The notes: generated by a model not told the origin, from the letters alone. 64,000 nt of DNA from Auanema rhodensis (GCA_964057225.1 OZ059899.1:19786501-19850500); one strand, 5' to 3'; positions 9,478-24,219 are shown, counted from the first letter of the stretch. Made by a program: numbers and translations.

Positions 9478-12285
9478 TTTTTAAGCTAGCGCAAATCTGA
9501 TAACACAGATCGACGCAGCTTAAAAATCCGCATCGAATGCACTATACTACATTGAGAAACGCTCAATACAAAAATTAGTTATGATCGTTTGAAAAATGAT
9601 GCATTAGTGTATGTTGAGTTTCCATGTACACTCAACATTGCTTCCAAAAACATTTTGACAAAAATTTTTCCGAAAAATTTCAAAATAATTTCGCAAAAAG
9701 TAGATGTTTTTAGATTCCTTCCTTCAAGGCAAAGACGATGGACAATGTTATTCAACGAAAAAATTAATTCTGCAGGGTGAAAATCGAGGATATAAGTGTG
9801 AACTTATATCAGTTGATATCTCGGTGCATTTTTAAGCTAGCGCAAATCTGATAACACAGATCGATGCAGCTTAAAAATCCGCATCGAATGCACTATACTA
9901 CATTGAGAAACGCTTGATACAAAAATTAGTTATGATCGTTTGAAAAATGATGCATTAGTGTATGTTGAGTTTCCATGTACACTCAACATAGCTTCCAAAA
10001 ACATTTTGACAAAAATTTTTCCGAAAAATTTCGAGAAAATTTCGCAAAAAGTAGATGTTTTTAGATTTCTTTTTTCACGGCAAAGACGATGGACAAAGTT
10101 ATTCAACGAAAAAATTAATTCTGCAGGGTGAAAATCGAGGATATAAGTGTGAACTTATATCAGTTGATATCTCGGTGCATTTTTAAGCTAGCGCAAATCT
10201 GATAACACAGATCGACGCAGCTTAAAAATCCGCATCGAATGCACTATACTACATTGAGAAACGCTCAATACAAAAATTAGTTATGATCGTTTGAAAAATG
10301 ATGCATTAGTGTATGTTGAGTTTCCATGTACACTCAACATTGCTTCCAAAAACATTTTGACAAAAATTTTTCCGAAAAATTTCAAAATAATTTCGCAAAA
10401 AGTAGATGTTTTTAGATTCCTTCCTTCAAGGCAAAGACGATGGACAATGTTATTCAACGAAAAAATTAATTCTGCAGGGTGAAAATCGAGGATATAAGTG
10501 TGAACTTATATCAGTTGATATCTCGGTGCATTTTTAAGCTAGCGCAAATCTGATAACACAGATCGACGCAGCTTAAAAATCCGCATCGAATGCACTATAC
10601 TACATTGAGAAACGCTTGATACAAAAATTAGTTATGATCGTTTGAAAAATGATGCATTAGTGTATGTTGAGTTTCCATGTACACTCAACATAGCTTCCAA
10701 AAACATTTTGACAAAAATTTTTCCGAAAAATTTCGAGAAAATTTCGCAAAAAGTAGATGTTTTTAGATTTCTTTTTTCACGGCAAAGACGATGGACAAAG
10801 TTATTCAACGAAAAAATTAATTCTGCAGGGTGAAAATCGAGGATATAAGTGTGAACTTATATCAGTTGATATCTCGGTGCATTTTTAAGCTAGCGCAAAT
10901 CTGATAACACAGATCGACGCAGCTTAAAAATCCGCATCGAATGCACTATACTACATTGAGAAACGCTCAATACAAAAATTAGTTATGATCGTTTGAAAAA
11001 TGATGCATTAGTGTATGTTGAGTTTCCATGTACACTCAACATTGCTTCCAAAAACATTTTGACAAAAATTTTTCCGAAAAATTTCAAAATAATTTCGCAA
11101 AAAGTAGATGTTTTTAGATTCCTTCTTTCAAGGCAAAGACGATGGACAATGTTATTCAACGAAAAAATTAATTCTGCAGGGTGAAAATCGAGGATATAAG
11201 TGTGAACTTATATCAGTTGATATCTCGGTGCATTTTTAAGCTAGCGCAAATCTGATAACACAGATCGACGCAGCTTAAAAATCCGCATCGAATGCACTAT
11301 ACTACATTGAGGAACGCTTAATACAAAAATTAGTTATGATCGTTTGAAAAATGATGCATTAGTGTATGTTGAGTTTCCATGTACACTCAACATAGCTTCC
11401 AAAAACATTTTGACAAAAATTTTTCCGAAAAATTTCGAGAAAATTTCGCAAAAAGTAGATGTTTTTAGATTCCTTTTTTCACGGCAAAGACGATGGACAA
11501 AGTTATTCAACGAAAAAATTAATTCTGCAGGGTGAAAATCGAGGATATAAGTGTGAACTTATATCAGTTGATATCTCGGTGCATTTTTAAGCTAGCGCAA
11601 ATCTGATAACACAGATCGACGCAGCTTAAAAATCCGCATCGAATGCACTATACTACATTGAGAAACGCTCAATACAAAAATTAGTTATGATCGTTTGAAA
11701 AATGATGCATTAGTGTATGTTGAGTTTCCATGTACACTCAACATTGCTTCCAAAAACATTTTGACAAAAATTTTTCCGAAAAATTTCAAAATAATTTCGC
11801 AAAAAGTAGATGTTTTTAGATTCCTTCTTTCAAGGCAAAGACGATGGACAATGTTATTCAACGAAAAAATTAATTCTGCAGGGTGAAAATCGAGGATATA
11901 AGTGTGAACTTATATCAGTTGATATCTCGGTGCATTTTTAAGCTAGCGCAAATCTGATAACACAGATCGACGCAGCTTAAAAATCCGCATCGAATGCACT
12001 ATACTACATTGAGAAACGCTTAATACAAAAATTAGTTATGATCGTTTGAAAAAAGATGCATTAGTGTATGTTGAGTTTCCATGTACACTCAACATTGCTT
12101 CCAAAAACATTTTGACAAAAATTTTTCCGAAAAATTTCAAAATAATTTCGCAAAAAGTAGATGTTTTTAGATTCCTTTTTTCACGGCAAAGACGATGGAC
12201 AAAGTTATTCAACGAAAAAAATAATTCTGCAGGGTGAAAATCGAGGATATAAGTGTGAACTTATATCAGTTGATATCTCGGTGCA
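9478..12285 (+). repeat. Dimeric HOR domain, four 702-bp units (monomers 28-35)
   Basis: Even-numbered monomers (28, 30, 32, 34) share CGCTCAATAC and a CCTTC or CTTTC body. Odd-numbered ones (29, 31, 33, 35) share TTCACGGC and GGACAAAGTT. The first two dimers are nearly identical, differing for example at GATGCAGC versus GACGCAGC in the odd monomer. The later two carry CTTTC instead of CCTTC, and monomer 35 is a different odd subtype. Confidence 0.85.
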
Positions 12286-13689
12286 TTTTTAAGCTAGCGC
12301 AAATCTGATAACACAGATCGACGCAGCTTAAAAATCCGCATCGAATGCACTATACTACATTGAGAAACGCTTAATACAAAAACTAGTTATGATCGTTTGA
12401 AAAATGATGCATTAGTGTATGTTGAGTTTCCATGTACACTCAACATAGCTTCCAAAAACATTTTGACAAAAATTTTTCCGAAAAATTTCGAAAAAATTTC
12501 GCGAAAAGTAGATGTTTTTAGATTCCTTTTTTCAAGGCAAAGACGATGGACAATGTTATTCAACGAAAAAATTATTTCTGCAGGGAGAAAATCGAGGATA
12601 TAAGTGTGAACTTATATCAGTTGATATCTCGGTGCATTTTCAAGCTAGCGCAAATCTGATAACACAGATCGACGCAGCTTAAAAATCCGCATCGAATGCA
12701 CTATACAACATTGAGAAACGCTTGATACAAAAATTAGTTATGATCGTTTGAAAAATGATGCATTAGTGTATGTTGAGTTTCCATGTACACTCAACATTGC
12801 TTCCAAAAACATTTTGACAAAAATTTTTCCGAAAAATTTCAAAATAATTTCGCGAAAAGTAGATGTTTTTAGATTCCTTTTTTCAAGGCAAAGACGATGG
12901 ACAATGTTATTCAACGAAAAAATTATTTCTGCAGGGTGAAAATCGAGGATATAAGTGTGAACTTATATCAGTTGATATCTCGGTGCATTTTTAAGCTAGC
13001 GCAAATCTGATAACACAGATCGACGCAGCTTAAAAATCCGCATCGAATGCATTATACTACATTGAGAAACGCTTAATACAAAACTTAGTTATGATCGTTT
13101 GAAAAATGATGCATTAGTGTATGTTGAGTTTCCATGTACACTCAACATTGCTTCCAAAAACATTTTGACAAAAATTTTTCCGAAAAATTTCGAAAAAATT
13201 TCGCGAAAAGTAGATGTTTTTAGATTCCTTTTTTCAAGGCAAAGACGATGGACAATGTTATTCAACGAAAAAATTATTTCTGCAGGGAGAAAATCGAGGA
13301 TATAAGTGTGAACTTATATCAGTTGATATCTCGGTGCATTTTTAAGCTAGCGCAAATCTGATAACACAGATCGACGCAGCTTAAAAATCCGCATCGAATG
13401 CACTATACAACATTGAGAAACGCTTGATACAAAAATTAGTTATGATCGTTTGAAAAATGATGCATTAGTGTATGTTGAGTTTCCATGTACACTCAACATT
13501 GCTTCCAAAAACATTTTGACAAAAATTTTTCCGAAAAATTTCAAAATAATTTCGCGAAAAGTAGATGTTTTTAGATTCCTTTTTTCAAGGCAAAGACGAT
13601 GGACAATGTTATTCAACGAAAAAATTATTTCTGCAGGGTGAAAATCGAGGATATAAGTGTGAACTTATATCAGTTGATATCTCGGTGCA
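12286..13689 (+). repeat. Dimeric HOR domain, two 702-bp units (monomers 36-39)
   Basis: Monomers 36 and 38 share CAGGGAGAAAATC, the only places in the window where the usual TGA after CAGGG reads AGA. Monomers 37 and 39 share ATACAACATTG and CGCTTGATAC. The two dimers differ at several sites: monomer 36 has ACATAGCT and AACTAGTT, while 38 has GCATTATAC and AACTTAGTT. This is a separate dimer family from 9478-12285. Confidence 0.8.
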
Positions 13690-15093
13690 TTTTTAAGCTA
13701 GCGCAAATCTGATAACACAGATCGACGCAGCTTAAAAATCCGCATCGAATGCATTATACTACATTGAGAAACGCTTAATACAAAACTTAGTTATGATCGT
13801 TTGAAAAATGATGCATTAGTGTATGTTGAGTTTCCATGTACACTCAACATTGCTTCCAAAAACATTTTGACAAAAATTTTTCCAAAAAATTTCAAAATAA
13901 TTTCGCAAAAAGTAAATGTTTTTAGATTCCTTTCTCCAAGGCAAAGACGATGGACAATGTTATTCAACGAAAAAATTAATTCTGCAGGGTGAAAATCGAG
14001 GATATAAGTGTGAACTTATATCAGTTGATATCTCGGTGCATTTTTAAGCTAGCGCAAATCTGATAACACAGATCGACGCAGCTTGAAAATCCGCATCGAA
14101 TGCACTATACTACATTGAGAAACGCTTGATACAAAAATTAGGTATGATCGTTTAAAAAAAGATGCATTAGTGTATGTTGAGTTTCCATGTACACTCAACA
14201 TTGCTTCCAAAAACATTTTTACAAAAATTTTTCCGAAAAATTTCGAAATAATTTCGCAAAAAGTAGATGTTTTTAGATTCCTTTTTTCAAGGCAAAGACG
14301 ATGGACATTGTTATTCAACGAAAAAATTGATTCTGCAGGGTGAAAATCGAGGATATAAGTGTGAACTTATATCAGTTGATATCTCGGTGCATTTTTAAGC
14401 TAACTCAAATCTGATAACACAGATCGACGCAGCTTAAAAATCCGCATCGAATGCACTATACTACATTGAGAAACGCTTAATACAAAAATTAGTTATGATC
14501 GTTTGAAAAAAGATGCATTAGTGTATGTTGAGTTTCCATGTACACTCAACATTGCTTCCAAAAACATTTTTACAAAAATTTTCCCGAAAAATTTCGAAAT
14601 AATTTCGCAAAAAGTAGATGTTTTTAGATTCCTTTTTTCAAATCAAAGACGATGGACATTGTTATTCAACGAAAAAATTGATTCTGCAGGGTGAAAATCG
14701 AGGATATAAGTGTGAACTTATATCAGTTGATATCTCGGTGCATTTTTAAGCTAACTCAAATCTGATAACACAGATCGACGCAGCTTAAAAATCCGCATCG
14801 AATGCACTATACTACATTGAGAAACGCTTGATACAAAAATTAGTTATGATCGTTTGAAAAAAGATGCATTAGTGTATGTTGAGTTTCCATGTACACTCAA
14901 CATTGCTTCCAAAAACATTTTTACAAAAATTTTTCCGAAAAATTTCGAAATAATTTCGCAAAAAGTAGATGTTTTTAGATTCCTTTTTTCAAGGCAAAGA
15001 CGATGGACATTGTTATTCAACGAAAAAATTGATTCTGCAGGGTGAAAATCGAGGATATAAGTGTGAACTTATATCAGTTGATATCTCGGTGCA
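13690..15093 (+). repeat. Mosaic of unlike monomers (40-43)
   Basis: Monomer 40 starts like monomer 38 (GCATTATAC, AACTTAG) but its body is the TTTCTCCAAGG subtype also seen in 50 and 53. Monomer 41 has AGGTATG and GTTTAAAA, and 42-43 carry CTAACT. No clean repeating unit larger than one monomer is visible, so this is read as a junction between HOR domains. Confidence 0.7.
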
Positions 15094-17199
15094 TTTTTAA
15101 GCTAACTCAAATCTGATAACACAGATCGACGCAGCTTAAAAATCCGCATCGAATGCACTATACTACATTGAGAAACGCTTAATACAAAAATTAGTTATGA
15201 TCGTTTGAAAAAAGATGCATTAGTGTATGTTGAGTTTCCATGTACACTCAACATTGCTTCCAAAAACATTTTTACAAAAATTTTCCCGAAAAATTTCGAA
15301 ATAATTTCGCAAAAAGTAGATGTTTTTAGATTCCTTTTTTCAAATCAAAGACGATGGACATTGTTATTCAACGAAAAAATTGATTCTGCAGGGTGAAAAT
15401 CGAGGATATAAGTGTGAACTTATATCAGTTGATATCTCGGTGCATTTTTAAGCTAACTCAAATCTGATAACACAGATCGACGCAGCTTAAAAATCCGCAT
15501 CGAATGCACTATACTACATTGAGAAACGCTTGATACAAAAATTAGTTATGATCGTTTGAAAAAAGATGCATTAGTGTATGTTGAGTTTCCATGTACACTC
15601 AACATTGCTTCCAAAAACATTTTTACAAAAATTTTTCCGAAAAATTTCGAAATAATTTCGCAAAAAGTAGATGTTTTTAGATTCCTTCTTTCAAGGCAAA
15701 GACGATGGACAATGTTATTCAACGAAAAAATTATTTCTGCAGGGTGAAAATCGAGGATATAAGTGTGAACTTATATCAGTTGATATCTCGGTGCATTTTT
15801 AAGCTAGCGCAAATCTGATAACACAGATCGACGCAGCTTAAACATCCGCATCGAATGCACTATACAACATTGAGAAACGCTTGATACAAAAATTAGTTAT
15901 GATCGTTTGAAAAATGATGCATTAGTGTATGTTGAGTTTCCATGTACACTCAACATTGCTCCCAAAAAAATATTGACAAAAATTTTTCCGAAAAATTTCA
16001 AGATAATTTCGCGAGAAGTAGATGTTTTTAGATTCCTTTTTTCAAGGCAAAGACGATGGACAATGTTATTCAACGAAAAAATTAATTCTGCAGGGTGAAA
16101 ATCGAGGATATAAGTGTGAACTTATATCAGTTGATATCTCGGTGCATTTTTAAGCTAACTCAAATCTGATAACACAGATCGACGCAGCTTAAAAATCCGC
16201 ATCGAATGCACTATACTACATTGAGAAACGCTTAATACAAAAATTAGTTATGATCGTTTGAAAAAAGATGCATTAGTGTATGTTGAGTTTCCATGTACAC
16301 TCAACATTGCTTCCAAAAACATTTTTACAAAAATTTTCCCGAAAAATTTCGAAATAATTTCGCAAAAAGTAGATGTTTTTAGATTCCTTTTTTCAAATCA
16401 AAGACGATGGACATTGTTATTCAACGAAAAAATTGATTCTGCAGGGTGAAAATCGAGGATATAAGTGTGAACTTATATCAGTTGATATCTCGGTGCATTT
16501 TTAAGCTAACTCAAATCTGATAACACAGATCGACGCAGCTTAAAAATCCGCATCGAATGCACTATACTACATTGAGAAACGCTTAATACAAAAATTAGTT
16601 ATGATCGTTTGAAAAAAGATGCATTAGTGTATGTTGAGTTTCCATGTACACTCAACATTGCTTCCAAAAACATTTTTACAAAAATTTTTCCGAAAAATTT
16701 CGAAATAATTTCGCAAAAAGTAGATGTTTTTAGATTCCTTCTTTCAAGGCAAAGACGATGGACAATGTTATTCAACGAAAAAATTATTTCTGCAGGGTGA
16801 AAATCGAGGATATAAGTGTGAACTTATATCAGTTGATATCTCGGTGCATTTTTAAGCTAGCGCAAATCTGATAACACAGATCGACGCAGCTTAAACATCC
16901 GCATCGAATGCACTATACAACATTGAGAAACGCTTGATACAAAAATTAGTTATGATCGTTTGAAAAATGATGCATTAGTGTATGTTGAGTTTCCATGTAC
17001 ACTCAACATTGCTCCCAAAAAAATATTGACAAAAATTTTTCCGAAAAATTTCAAGATAATTTCGCGAGAAGTAGATGTTTTTAGATTCCTTTTTTCAAGG
17101 CAAAGACGATGGACAATGTTATTCAACGAAAAAATTAATTCTGCAGGGTGAAAATCGAGGATATAAGTGTGAACTTATATCAGTTGATATCTCGGTGCA
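15094..17199 (+). repeat. Trimeric HOR, two 1053-bp units (monomers 44-46, 47-49)
   Basis: Each unit is ordered as a TTCAAATCAAAG monomer, a CTTTCAAGG monomer with ATTATTTCTG, and a monomer with CTCCCAAAAAAATATTG and GCGAGAAG. The third type also shares AAACATCC and ATACAACATT near its start. The signatures repeat at a 1053-bp spacing. The two units look nearly identical; differences include CGCTTGATAC (monomer 45) versus CGCTTAATAC (monomer 48). Confidence 0.85.
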
Positions 17200-18954
17200 T
17201 TTTTAAGCTAGCGCAAATCTGATAACACAGATCGACGCCGCTTAAAAATCCGCATCGAATGCACTATACTACATTGAGAAACGCTTGATACAAAAATTAG
17301 TTATGATCGTTTGAAAAAAGATGCATTAGTGTATGTTGAGTTTCCATGTACACTCAACATTGCTTCCAAAAACATTTTGACAAAAATTTTTCCAAAAAAT
17401 TTCAAAATAATTTCGCAAAAAGTAAATGTTTTTAGATTCCTTTCTCCAAGGCAAAGACGATGGACAATGTTATTCAACGAAAAAATTAATTCTGCAGGGT
17501 GAAAATCGAGGATATAAGTGTGAACTTATATCAGTTGATCTCTCGGTGCATTTTTAAGCTAGCGCAAATCTGATAACACAGATCGACGCAGCTTAAAAAT
17601 CCGCATCGAATGCACTATACTACATTGAGAAACGGTTGATACAAAAATTAGGTATGATCGTTTGAAAAAAGATGCATTAGTGTATGTTGAGTTTCCATGT
17701 ACACTCAACATTGCTTCCAAAAACATTTTTACAAAAATTTTTCCGAAAAATTTCGAAATAATTTCGCAAAAAGTAGATGTTTTTAGATTCCTTTTTTCAA
17801 GGCAAAGACGATGGACATTGTTATTCAACGAAAAAATTGATTCTGCAGGGTGAAAATCGAGGATATAAGTGTGAACTTATATCAGTTGATATCTCGGTGC
17901 ATTTTTGAGCTAACTCAAATCTGATAACACAGATCGACGCAGCTTAAAAATCCGCATCGAATGCACTATACAACATTGAGAAACGCTTGATACAAAAATT
18001 AGTTATGATCGTTTGAAAAATGATGCATTAGTGTATGTTGAGTTTCCATGTACACTCAACATTGCTCCCAAAAAAATATTGACAAAAATTTTTCCGAAAA
18101 ATTTCAAGATAATTTCGCGAGAAGTAGATGTTTTTAGATTCCTTTTTTCAAGGCAAAGACGATGGACAATGTTATTCAACGAAAAAATTAATTCTGCAGG
18201 GTGAAAATCGAGGATATAAGTGTGAACTTATATCAGTTGATATCTCGGTGCATTTTTAAGCTAGCGCAAATCTGATAACACAGATCGACGCCGCTTAAAA
18301 ATCCGCATCGAATGCACTATACTACATTGAGAAACGCTTGATACAAAAATTAGTTATGATCGTTTGAAAAAAGATGCATTAGTGTATGTTGAGTTTCCAT
18401 GTACACTCAACATTGCTTCCAAAAACATTTTGACAAAAATTTTTCCAAAAAATTTCAAAATAATTTCGCAAAAAGTAAATGTTTTTAGATTCCTTTCTCC
18501 AAGGCAAAGACGATGGACAATGTTATTCAACGAAAAAATTAATTCTGCAGGGTGAAAATCGAGGATATAAGTGTGAACTTATATCAGTTGATCTCTCGGT
18601 GCATTTTTAAGCTAGCGCAAATCTGATAACACAGATCGACGCAGCTTAAAAATCCGCATCGAATGCACTATACTACATTGAGAAACGGTTGATACAAAAA
18701 TTAGGTATGATCGTTTGAAAAAAGATGCATTAGTGTATGTTGAGTTTCCATGTACACTCAACATTGCTTCCAAAAACATTTTTACAAAAATTTTTCCGAA
18801 AAATTTCGAAATAATTTCGCGAAAAGTAGATGTTTTTAGATTCCTTTTTTCAAGGCAAAGACGATGGACATTGTTATTCAACGAAAAAATTGATTCTGCA
18901 GGGTGAAAATCGAGGATATAAGTGTGAGCTTATATCAGTTGATATCTCGGTGCA
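16849..18954 (+). repeat. Trimeric HOR of different composition (monomers 49-51, 52-54)
   Basis: The order is the GCGAGAAG monomer, the TTTCTCCAAGG monomer followed by TTGATCTC, then a monomer with AACGGTTGAT and TTAGGTATG. The 1053-bp period is clear from TTGATCTC at about 17536 and 18589 and AACGGTTG at about 17631 and 18684. It shares monomer 49 with the preceding trimer family, so the frame of repetition shifts within a few monomers. Monomer 52 starts with TTGAGCTAACT, unlike 49. Confidence 0.85.
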
Positions 18955-21762
18955 TTTTTGAGCTAACTCAAATCTGATAACACAGATCGATGCAGCTTAA
19001 AAATCCGCATCGAATGCACTATACTACATTGAGAAACGCTTAATACAAAAATTAGTTATGATCGTTTGAAAAAAGATGCATTAGTGTATGTTGAGTTTCC
19101 ATGTACACTCAACATTGCTTCCAAAAACATTTTTACAAAAATTTTTCCGAAAAATTTCGAAATAATTTCGCAAAAAGTAGATGTTTTTAGATTCCTTCTT
19201 TCAAGGCAAAGACGATGGACAATGTTATTCAACGAAAAAATTAATTCTGCAGGGTGAAAATCGAGGATATAAGTGTGAACTTATATCAGTTGATATCTCG
19301 GTGCATTTTTAAGCTAGCGCAAATCTGATAACACAGATCGACGCAGCTTAAAAATCCGCATCGAATGCACTATACTACATTGAGAAACGCTTAATACAAA
19401 AATTAGTTATGATCGTTTGAACAAAGATGCATTAGTGTATGTTGAGTTTCCATGTACACTCAACATTGCTTCCAAAAACATTTTGACAAAAATTTTTCCG
19501 AAAAATTTCAAAATAATTTCGCAAAAAGTAGATGTTTTTAGATTCCTTTTTTCACGGCAAAGACGATGGACAAAGTTATTCAACGAAAAAATTAATTCTG
19601 CAGGGTGAAAATCGAGGATATAAGTGTGAACTTATATCAGTTGATATCTCGGTGCATTTTTAAGCTAGCGCAAATCTGATAACACAGATCGACGCAGCTT
19701 AAAAATCCGCATCGAATGCACTATACTACATTGAGAAACGCTTAATACAAAAATTAGTTATGATCGTTTGAACAAAGATGCATTAGTGTATGTTGAGTTT
19801 CCATGTACACTCAACATTGCTTCCAAAAACATTTTGACAAAAATTTTTCCGAAAAATTTCAAAATAATTTCGCAAAAAGTAGATGTTTTTAGATTCCTTT
19901 TTTCACGGCAAAGACGATGGACAAAGTTATTCAACGAAAAAATTAATTCTGCAGGGTGAAAATCGAGGATATAAGTGTGAACTTATATCAGTTGATATCT
20001 CGGTGCATTTTTAAGCTAGCGCAAATCTGATAACACAGATCGACGCAGCTTAAAAATCCGCATCGAATGCACTATACTACATTGAGAAACGCTTAATACA
20101 AAAATCAGTTATGATTGTTTGAAAAATGATGCATTAGTGTATGTTGAGTTTCCATGTACACTCAACATTGCTTCCAAAAACATTTTGACAAAAATTTTTC
20201 CGAAAAATTTCGAAATAATTTCGCAAAAAGTAGATGTTTTTAGATTCCTTCTTTCAAGGCAAAGACGATGGACAATGTTATTCAACGAAAAAATTAATTC
20301 TGCAGGGTGAAAATCGAGGATATAAGTGTGAACTTATATCAGTTGATATCTCGGTGCATTTTTAAGCTAGCGCAAATCTGATAACACAGATCGACGCAGC
20401 TTAAAAATCCGCATCGAATGCACTATACTACATTGAGAAACGCTTAATACAAAAATTAGTTATGATCGTTTGAAAAATGATGCATTAGTGTATGTTGAGT
20501 TTCCATGTGCACTCAACATAGCTTCCAAAAACATTTTGACAAAAATTTTTCCGAAAAATTTCGAAAAAATTTCGCAAAAAGTAGATGTTTTTAGATTTCT
20601 TTTTTCAAGGCAAAGACGATGGACAATGTTATTCAACGAAAAAATTATTTCTGCAGGGTGAAAATCGTGGATATAAGTGTGAACTTATATCAGTTTATAT
20701 CTCGGTGCATTTTTAAGCTAGCGCAAATCTGATAACACAGATCGACGCAGCTTGAAAATCCGCATCGAATGCACTATACAACATTGAGAAACGCTTAATA
20801 CAAAAATTAGTTATGATCGTTTGAAAAATGATGCATTAGTGTATGTTGAGTTTCCATGTACACTCAACATTGCTTCCAAAAACATTTTGACAAAAATTTT
20901 TCCAAAAAATTTCGAAAAAATTTCGCGAAAAGTAGATGTTTTTAGATTCCTTATTCCAAGGCAAAGACGATGGACAATGTTATTCAACGAAAAAATTATT
21001 TCTGCAGGGTGAAAATCGAGGATATAAGTGTGAACTTATATCAGTTGATATCTCGGTGCATTTTTAAGCTAGCGCAAATCTGATAACACAGATCGACGCA
21101 GCTTAAAAATCCGCATCGAATGCACTATACAACATTGAGAAACGCTTGATACCAAAATTAGTTATGATCGTTTGAAAAATGATGCATTAGTGTATGTTGA
21201 GTTTCCATGTACACTCAACATTGCTTCCAAAAACATTTTGACAAAAATTTTTCCGAAAAATTTCAAAATAATTTCGCGAAAAGTAGATGTTTTTAGATTC
21301 CTTTTTTCAAGGCAAAGACGATGGACAATGTTATTCAACGAAAAAATTAATTCTCCAGGGTGAAAATCGAGGATATAAGTGTGAACTTATATCAGTTGAT
21401 ATCTCGGTGCATTTTTAAGCTAGCGCAAATCTGATAACACAGATCGACGCAGCTTAAAAATCCGCATCGAATGCACTATACTACATTGAGAAACGCTTAA
21501 TACAAAAATTAGTTATGATCGTTTGAAAAAAGATGCATTAGTGTATGTTGAGTTTCCATGTACACTCAACATTGCTTCCAAAAACATTTTGACAAAAATT
21601 TTTCCGAAAAATTTCAAAATAATTTCGCGAAAAGTAGATGTTTTTAGATTCCTTTTTTCAAGGCAAAGACGATGGACATTGTTATTCAACGAAAAAATTG
21701 ATTCTGCAGGGTGAAAATCGAGGATATAAGTGTGAACTTATATCAGTTGATATCTCGGTGCA
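18955..21762 (+). repeat. 7-mer HOR, copy 1 with one extra monomer (55-62)
   Basis: The order matches copies 2 and 3, but the TTTGAACAAAG monomer is present twice in a row (monomers 56 and 57), making eight monomers. Other signatures in order are CTTTC body (55), AATCAGTTATGATTG (58), CATGTGCACTC with TTTATATCTC (59), CCTTATTCCAAGG (60), GATACCAAAA with CTCCAGGG (61), and GATTCTG (62). Monomer 55 has the normal GGATATAAG where 63 and 70 have GGATTCAAG. Confidence 0.9.
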
Positions 21763-24219
21763 TTTTTGAGCTAACTCAAATCTGATAACACAGATCGATG
21801 CAGCTTAAAAATCCGCATCGAATGCACTATACTACATTGAGAAACGCTTAATACAAAAATTAGTTATGATCGTTTGAAAAAAGATGCATTAGTGTATGTT
21901 GAGTTTCCATGTACACTCAACATTGCTTCCAAAAACATTTTTACAAAAATTTTTCCGAAAAATTTCGAAATAATTTCGCAAAAAGTAGATGTTTTTAGAT
22001 TCCTTCTTTCAAGGCAAAGACGATGGACAATGTTATTCAACGAAAAAATTAATTCTGCAGGGTGAAAATCGAGGATTCAAGTGTGAACTTATATCAGTTG
22101 ATATCTCGGTGCATTTTTAAGCTAGCGCAAATCTGATAACACAGATCGACGCAGCTTAAAAATCCGCATCGAATGCACTATACTACATTGAGAAACGCTT
22201 AATACAAAAATTAGTTATGATCGTTTGAACAAAGATGCATTAGTGTATGTTGAGTTTCCATGTACACTCAACATTGCTTCCAAAAACATTTTGACAAAAA
22301 TTTTTCCGAAAAATTTCAAAATAATTTCGCAAAAAGTAGATGTTTTTAGATTCCTTTTTTCACGGCAAAGACGATGGACAAAGTTATTCAACGAAAAAAT
22401 TAATTCTGCAGGGTGAAAATCGAGGATATAAGTGTGAACTTATATCAGTTGATATCTCGGTGCATTTTTAAGCTAGCGCAAATCTGATAACACAGATCGA
22501 CGCAGCTTAAAAATCCGCATCGAATGCACTATACTACATTGAGAAACGCTTAATACAAAAATCAGTTATGATTGTTTGAAAAATGATGCATTAGTGTATG
22601 TTGAGTTTCCATGTACACTCAACATTGCTTCCAAAAACATTTTGACAAAAATTTTTCCGAAAAATTTCGAAATAATTTCGCAAAAAGTAGATGTTTTTAG
22701 ATTCCTTCTTTCAAGGCAAAGACGATGGACAATGTTATTCAACGAAAAAATTAATTCTGCAGGGTGAAAATCGAGGATATAAGTGTGAACTTATATCAGT
22801 TGATATCTCGGTGCATTTTTAAGCTAGCGCAAATCTGATAACACAGATCGACGCAGCTTAAAAATCCGCATCGAATGCACTATACTACATTGAGAAACGC
22901 TTAATACAAAAATTAGTTATGATCGTTTGAAAAATGATGCATTAGTGTATGTTGAGTTTCCATGTGCACTCAACATAGCTTCCAAAAACATTTTGACAAA
23001 AATTTTTCCGAAAAATTTCGAAAAAATTTCGCAAAAAGTAGATGTTTTTAGATTTCTTTTTTCAAGGCAAAGACGATGGACAATGTTATTCAACGAAAAA
23101 ATTATTTCTGCAGGGTGAAAATCGTGGATATAAGTGTGAACTTATATCAGTTTATATCTCGGTGCATTTTTAAGCTAGCGCAAATCTGATAACACAGATC
23201 GACGCAGCTTGAAAATCCGCATCGAATGCACTATACAACATTGAGAAACGCTTAATACAAAAATTAGTTATGATCGTTTGAAAAATGATGCATTAGTGTA
23301 TGTTGAGTTTCCATGTACACTCAACATTGCTTCCAAAAACATTTTGACAAAAATTTTTCCAAAAAATTTCGAAAAAATTTCGCGAAAAGTAGATGTTTTT
23401 AGATTCCTTATTCCAAGGCAAAGACGATGGACAATGTTATTCAACGAAAAAATTATTTCTGCAGGGTGAAAATCGAGGATATAAGTGTGAACTTATATCA
23501 GTTGATATCTCGGTGCATTTTTAAGCTAGCGCAAATCTGATAACACAGATCGACGCAGCTTAAAAATCCGCATCGAATGCACTATACAACATTGAGAAAC
23601 GCTTGATACCAAAATTAGTTATGATCGTTTGAAAAATGATGCATTAGTGTATGTTGAGTTTCCATGTACACTCAACATTGCTTCCAAAAACATTTTGACA
23701 AAAATTTTTCCGAAAAATTTCAAAATAATTTCGCGAAAAGTAGATGTTTTTAGATTCCTTTTTTCAAGGCAAAGACGATGGACAATGTTATTCAACGAAA
23801 AAATTAATTCTCCAGGGTGAAAATCGAGGATATAAGTGTGAACTTATATCAGTTGATATCTCGGTGCATTTTTAAGCTAGCGCAAATCTGATAACACAGA
23901 TCGACGCAGCTTAAAAATCCGCATCGAATGCACTATACTACATTGAGAAACGCTTAATACAAAAATTAGTTATGATCGTTTGAAAAAAGATGCATTAGTG
24001 TATGTTGAGTTTCCATGTACACTCAACATTGCTTCCAAAAACATTTTGACAAAAATTTTTCCGAAAAATTTCAAAATAATTTCGCGAAAAGTAGATGTTT
24101 TTAGATTCCTTTTTTCAAGGCAAAGACGATGGACATTGTTATTCAACGAAAAAATTGATTCTGCAGGGTGAAAATCGAGGATATAAGTGTGAACTTATAT
24201 CAGTTGATATCTCGGTGCA
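21763..24219 (+). repeat. 7-mer HOR, copy 2 (monomers 63-69)
   Basis: This 2457-bp unit carries all seven signatures in order, including GGATTCAAG after monomer 63, CATGTGCACTC in 66, CCTTATTCC in 67 and GATACCAAAA in 68. By eye it matches copy 3 throughout. The private GGATTCAAG change, absent from copy 1, shows that copies 2 and 3 are the more recent duplication. Confidence 0.95.

Noticed and set aside
14049-14318. Minus-strand 89-residue open frames at 14049-14318, 17559-17828 and 18612-18881
   Set aside because: They also begin at a TTG. They are open only because AGTTATG became AGGTATG in monomers 41, 51 and 54, which removes a reverse-strand TAA present in the other monomers. These are chance frames.
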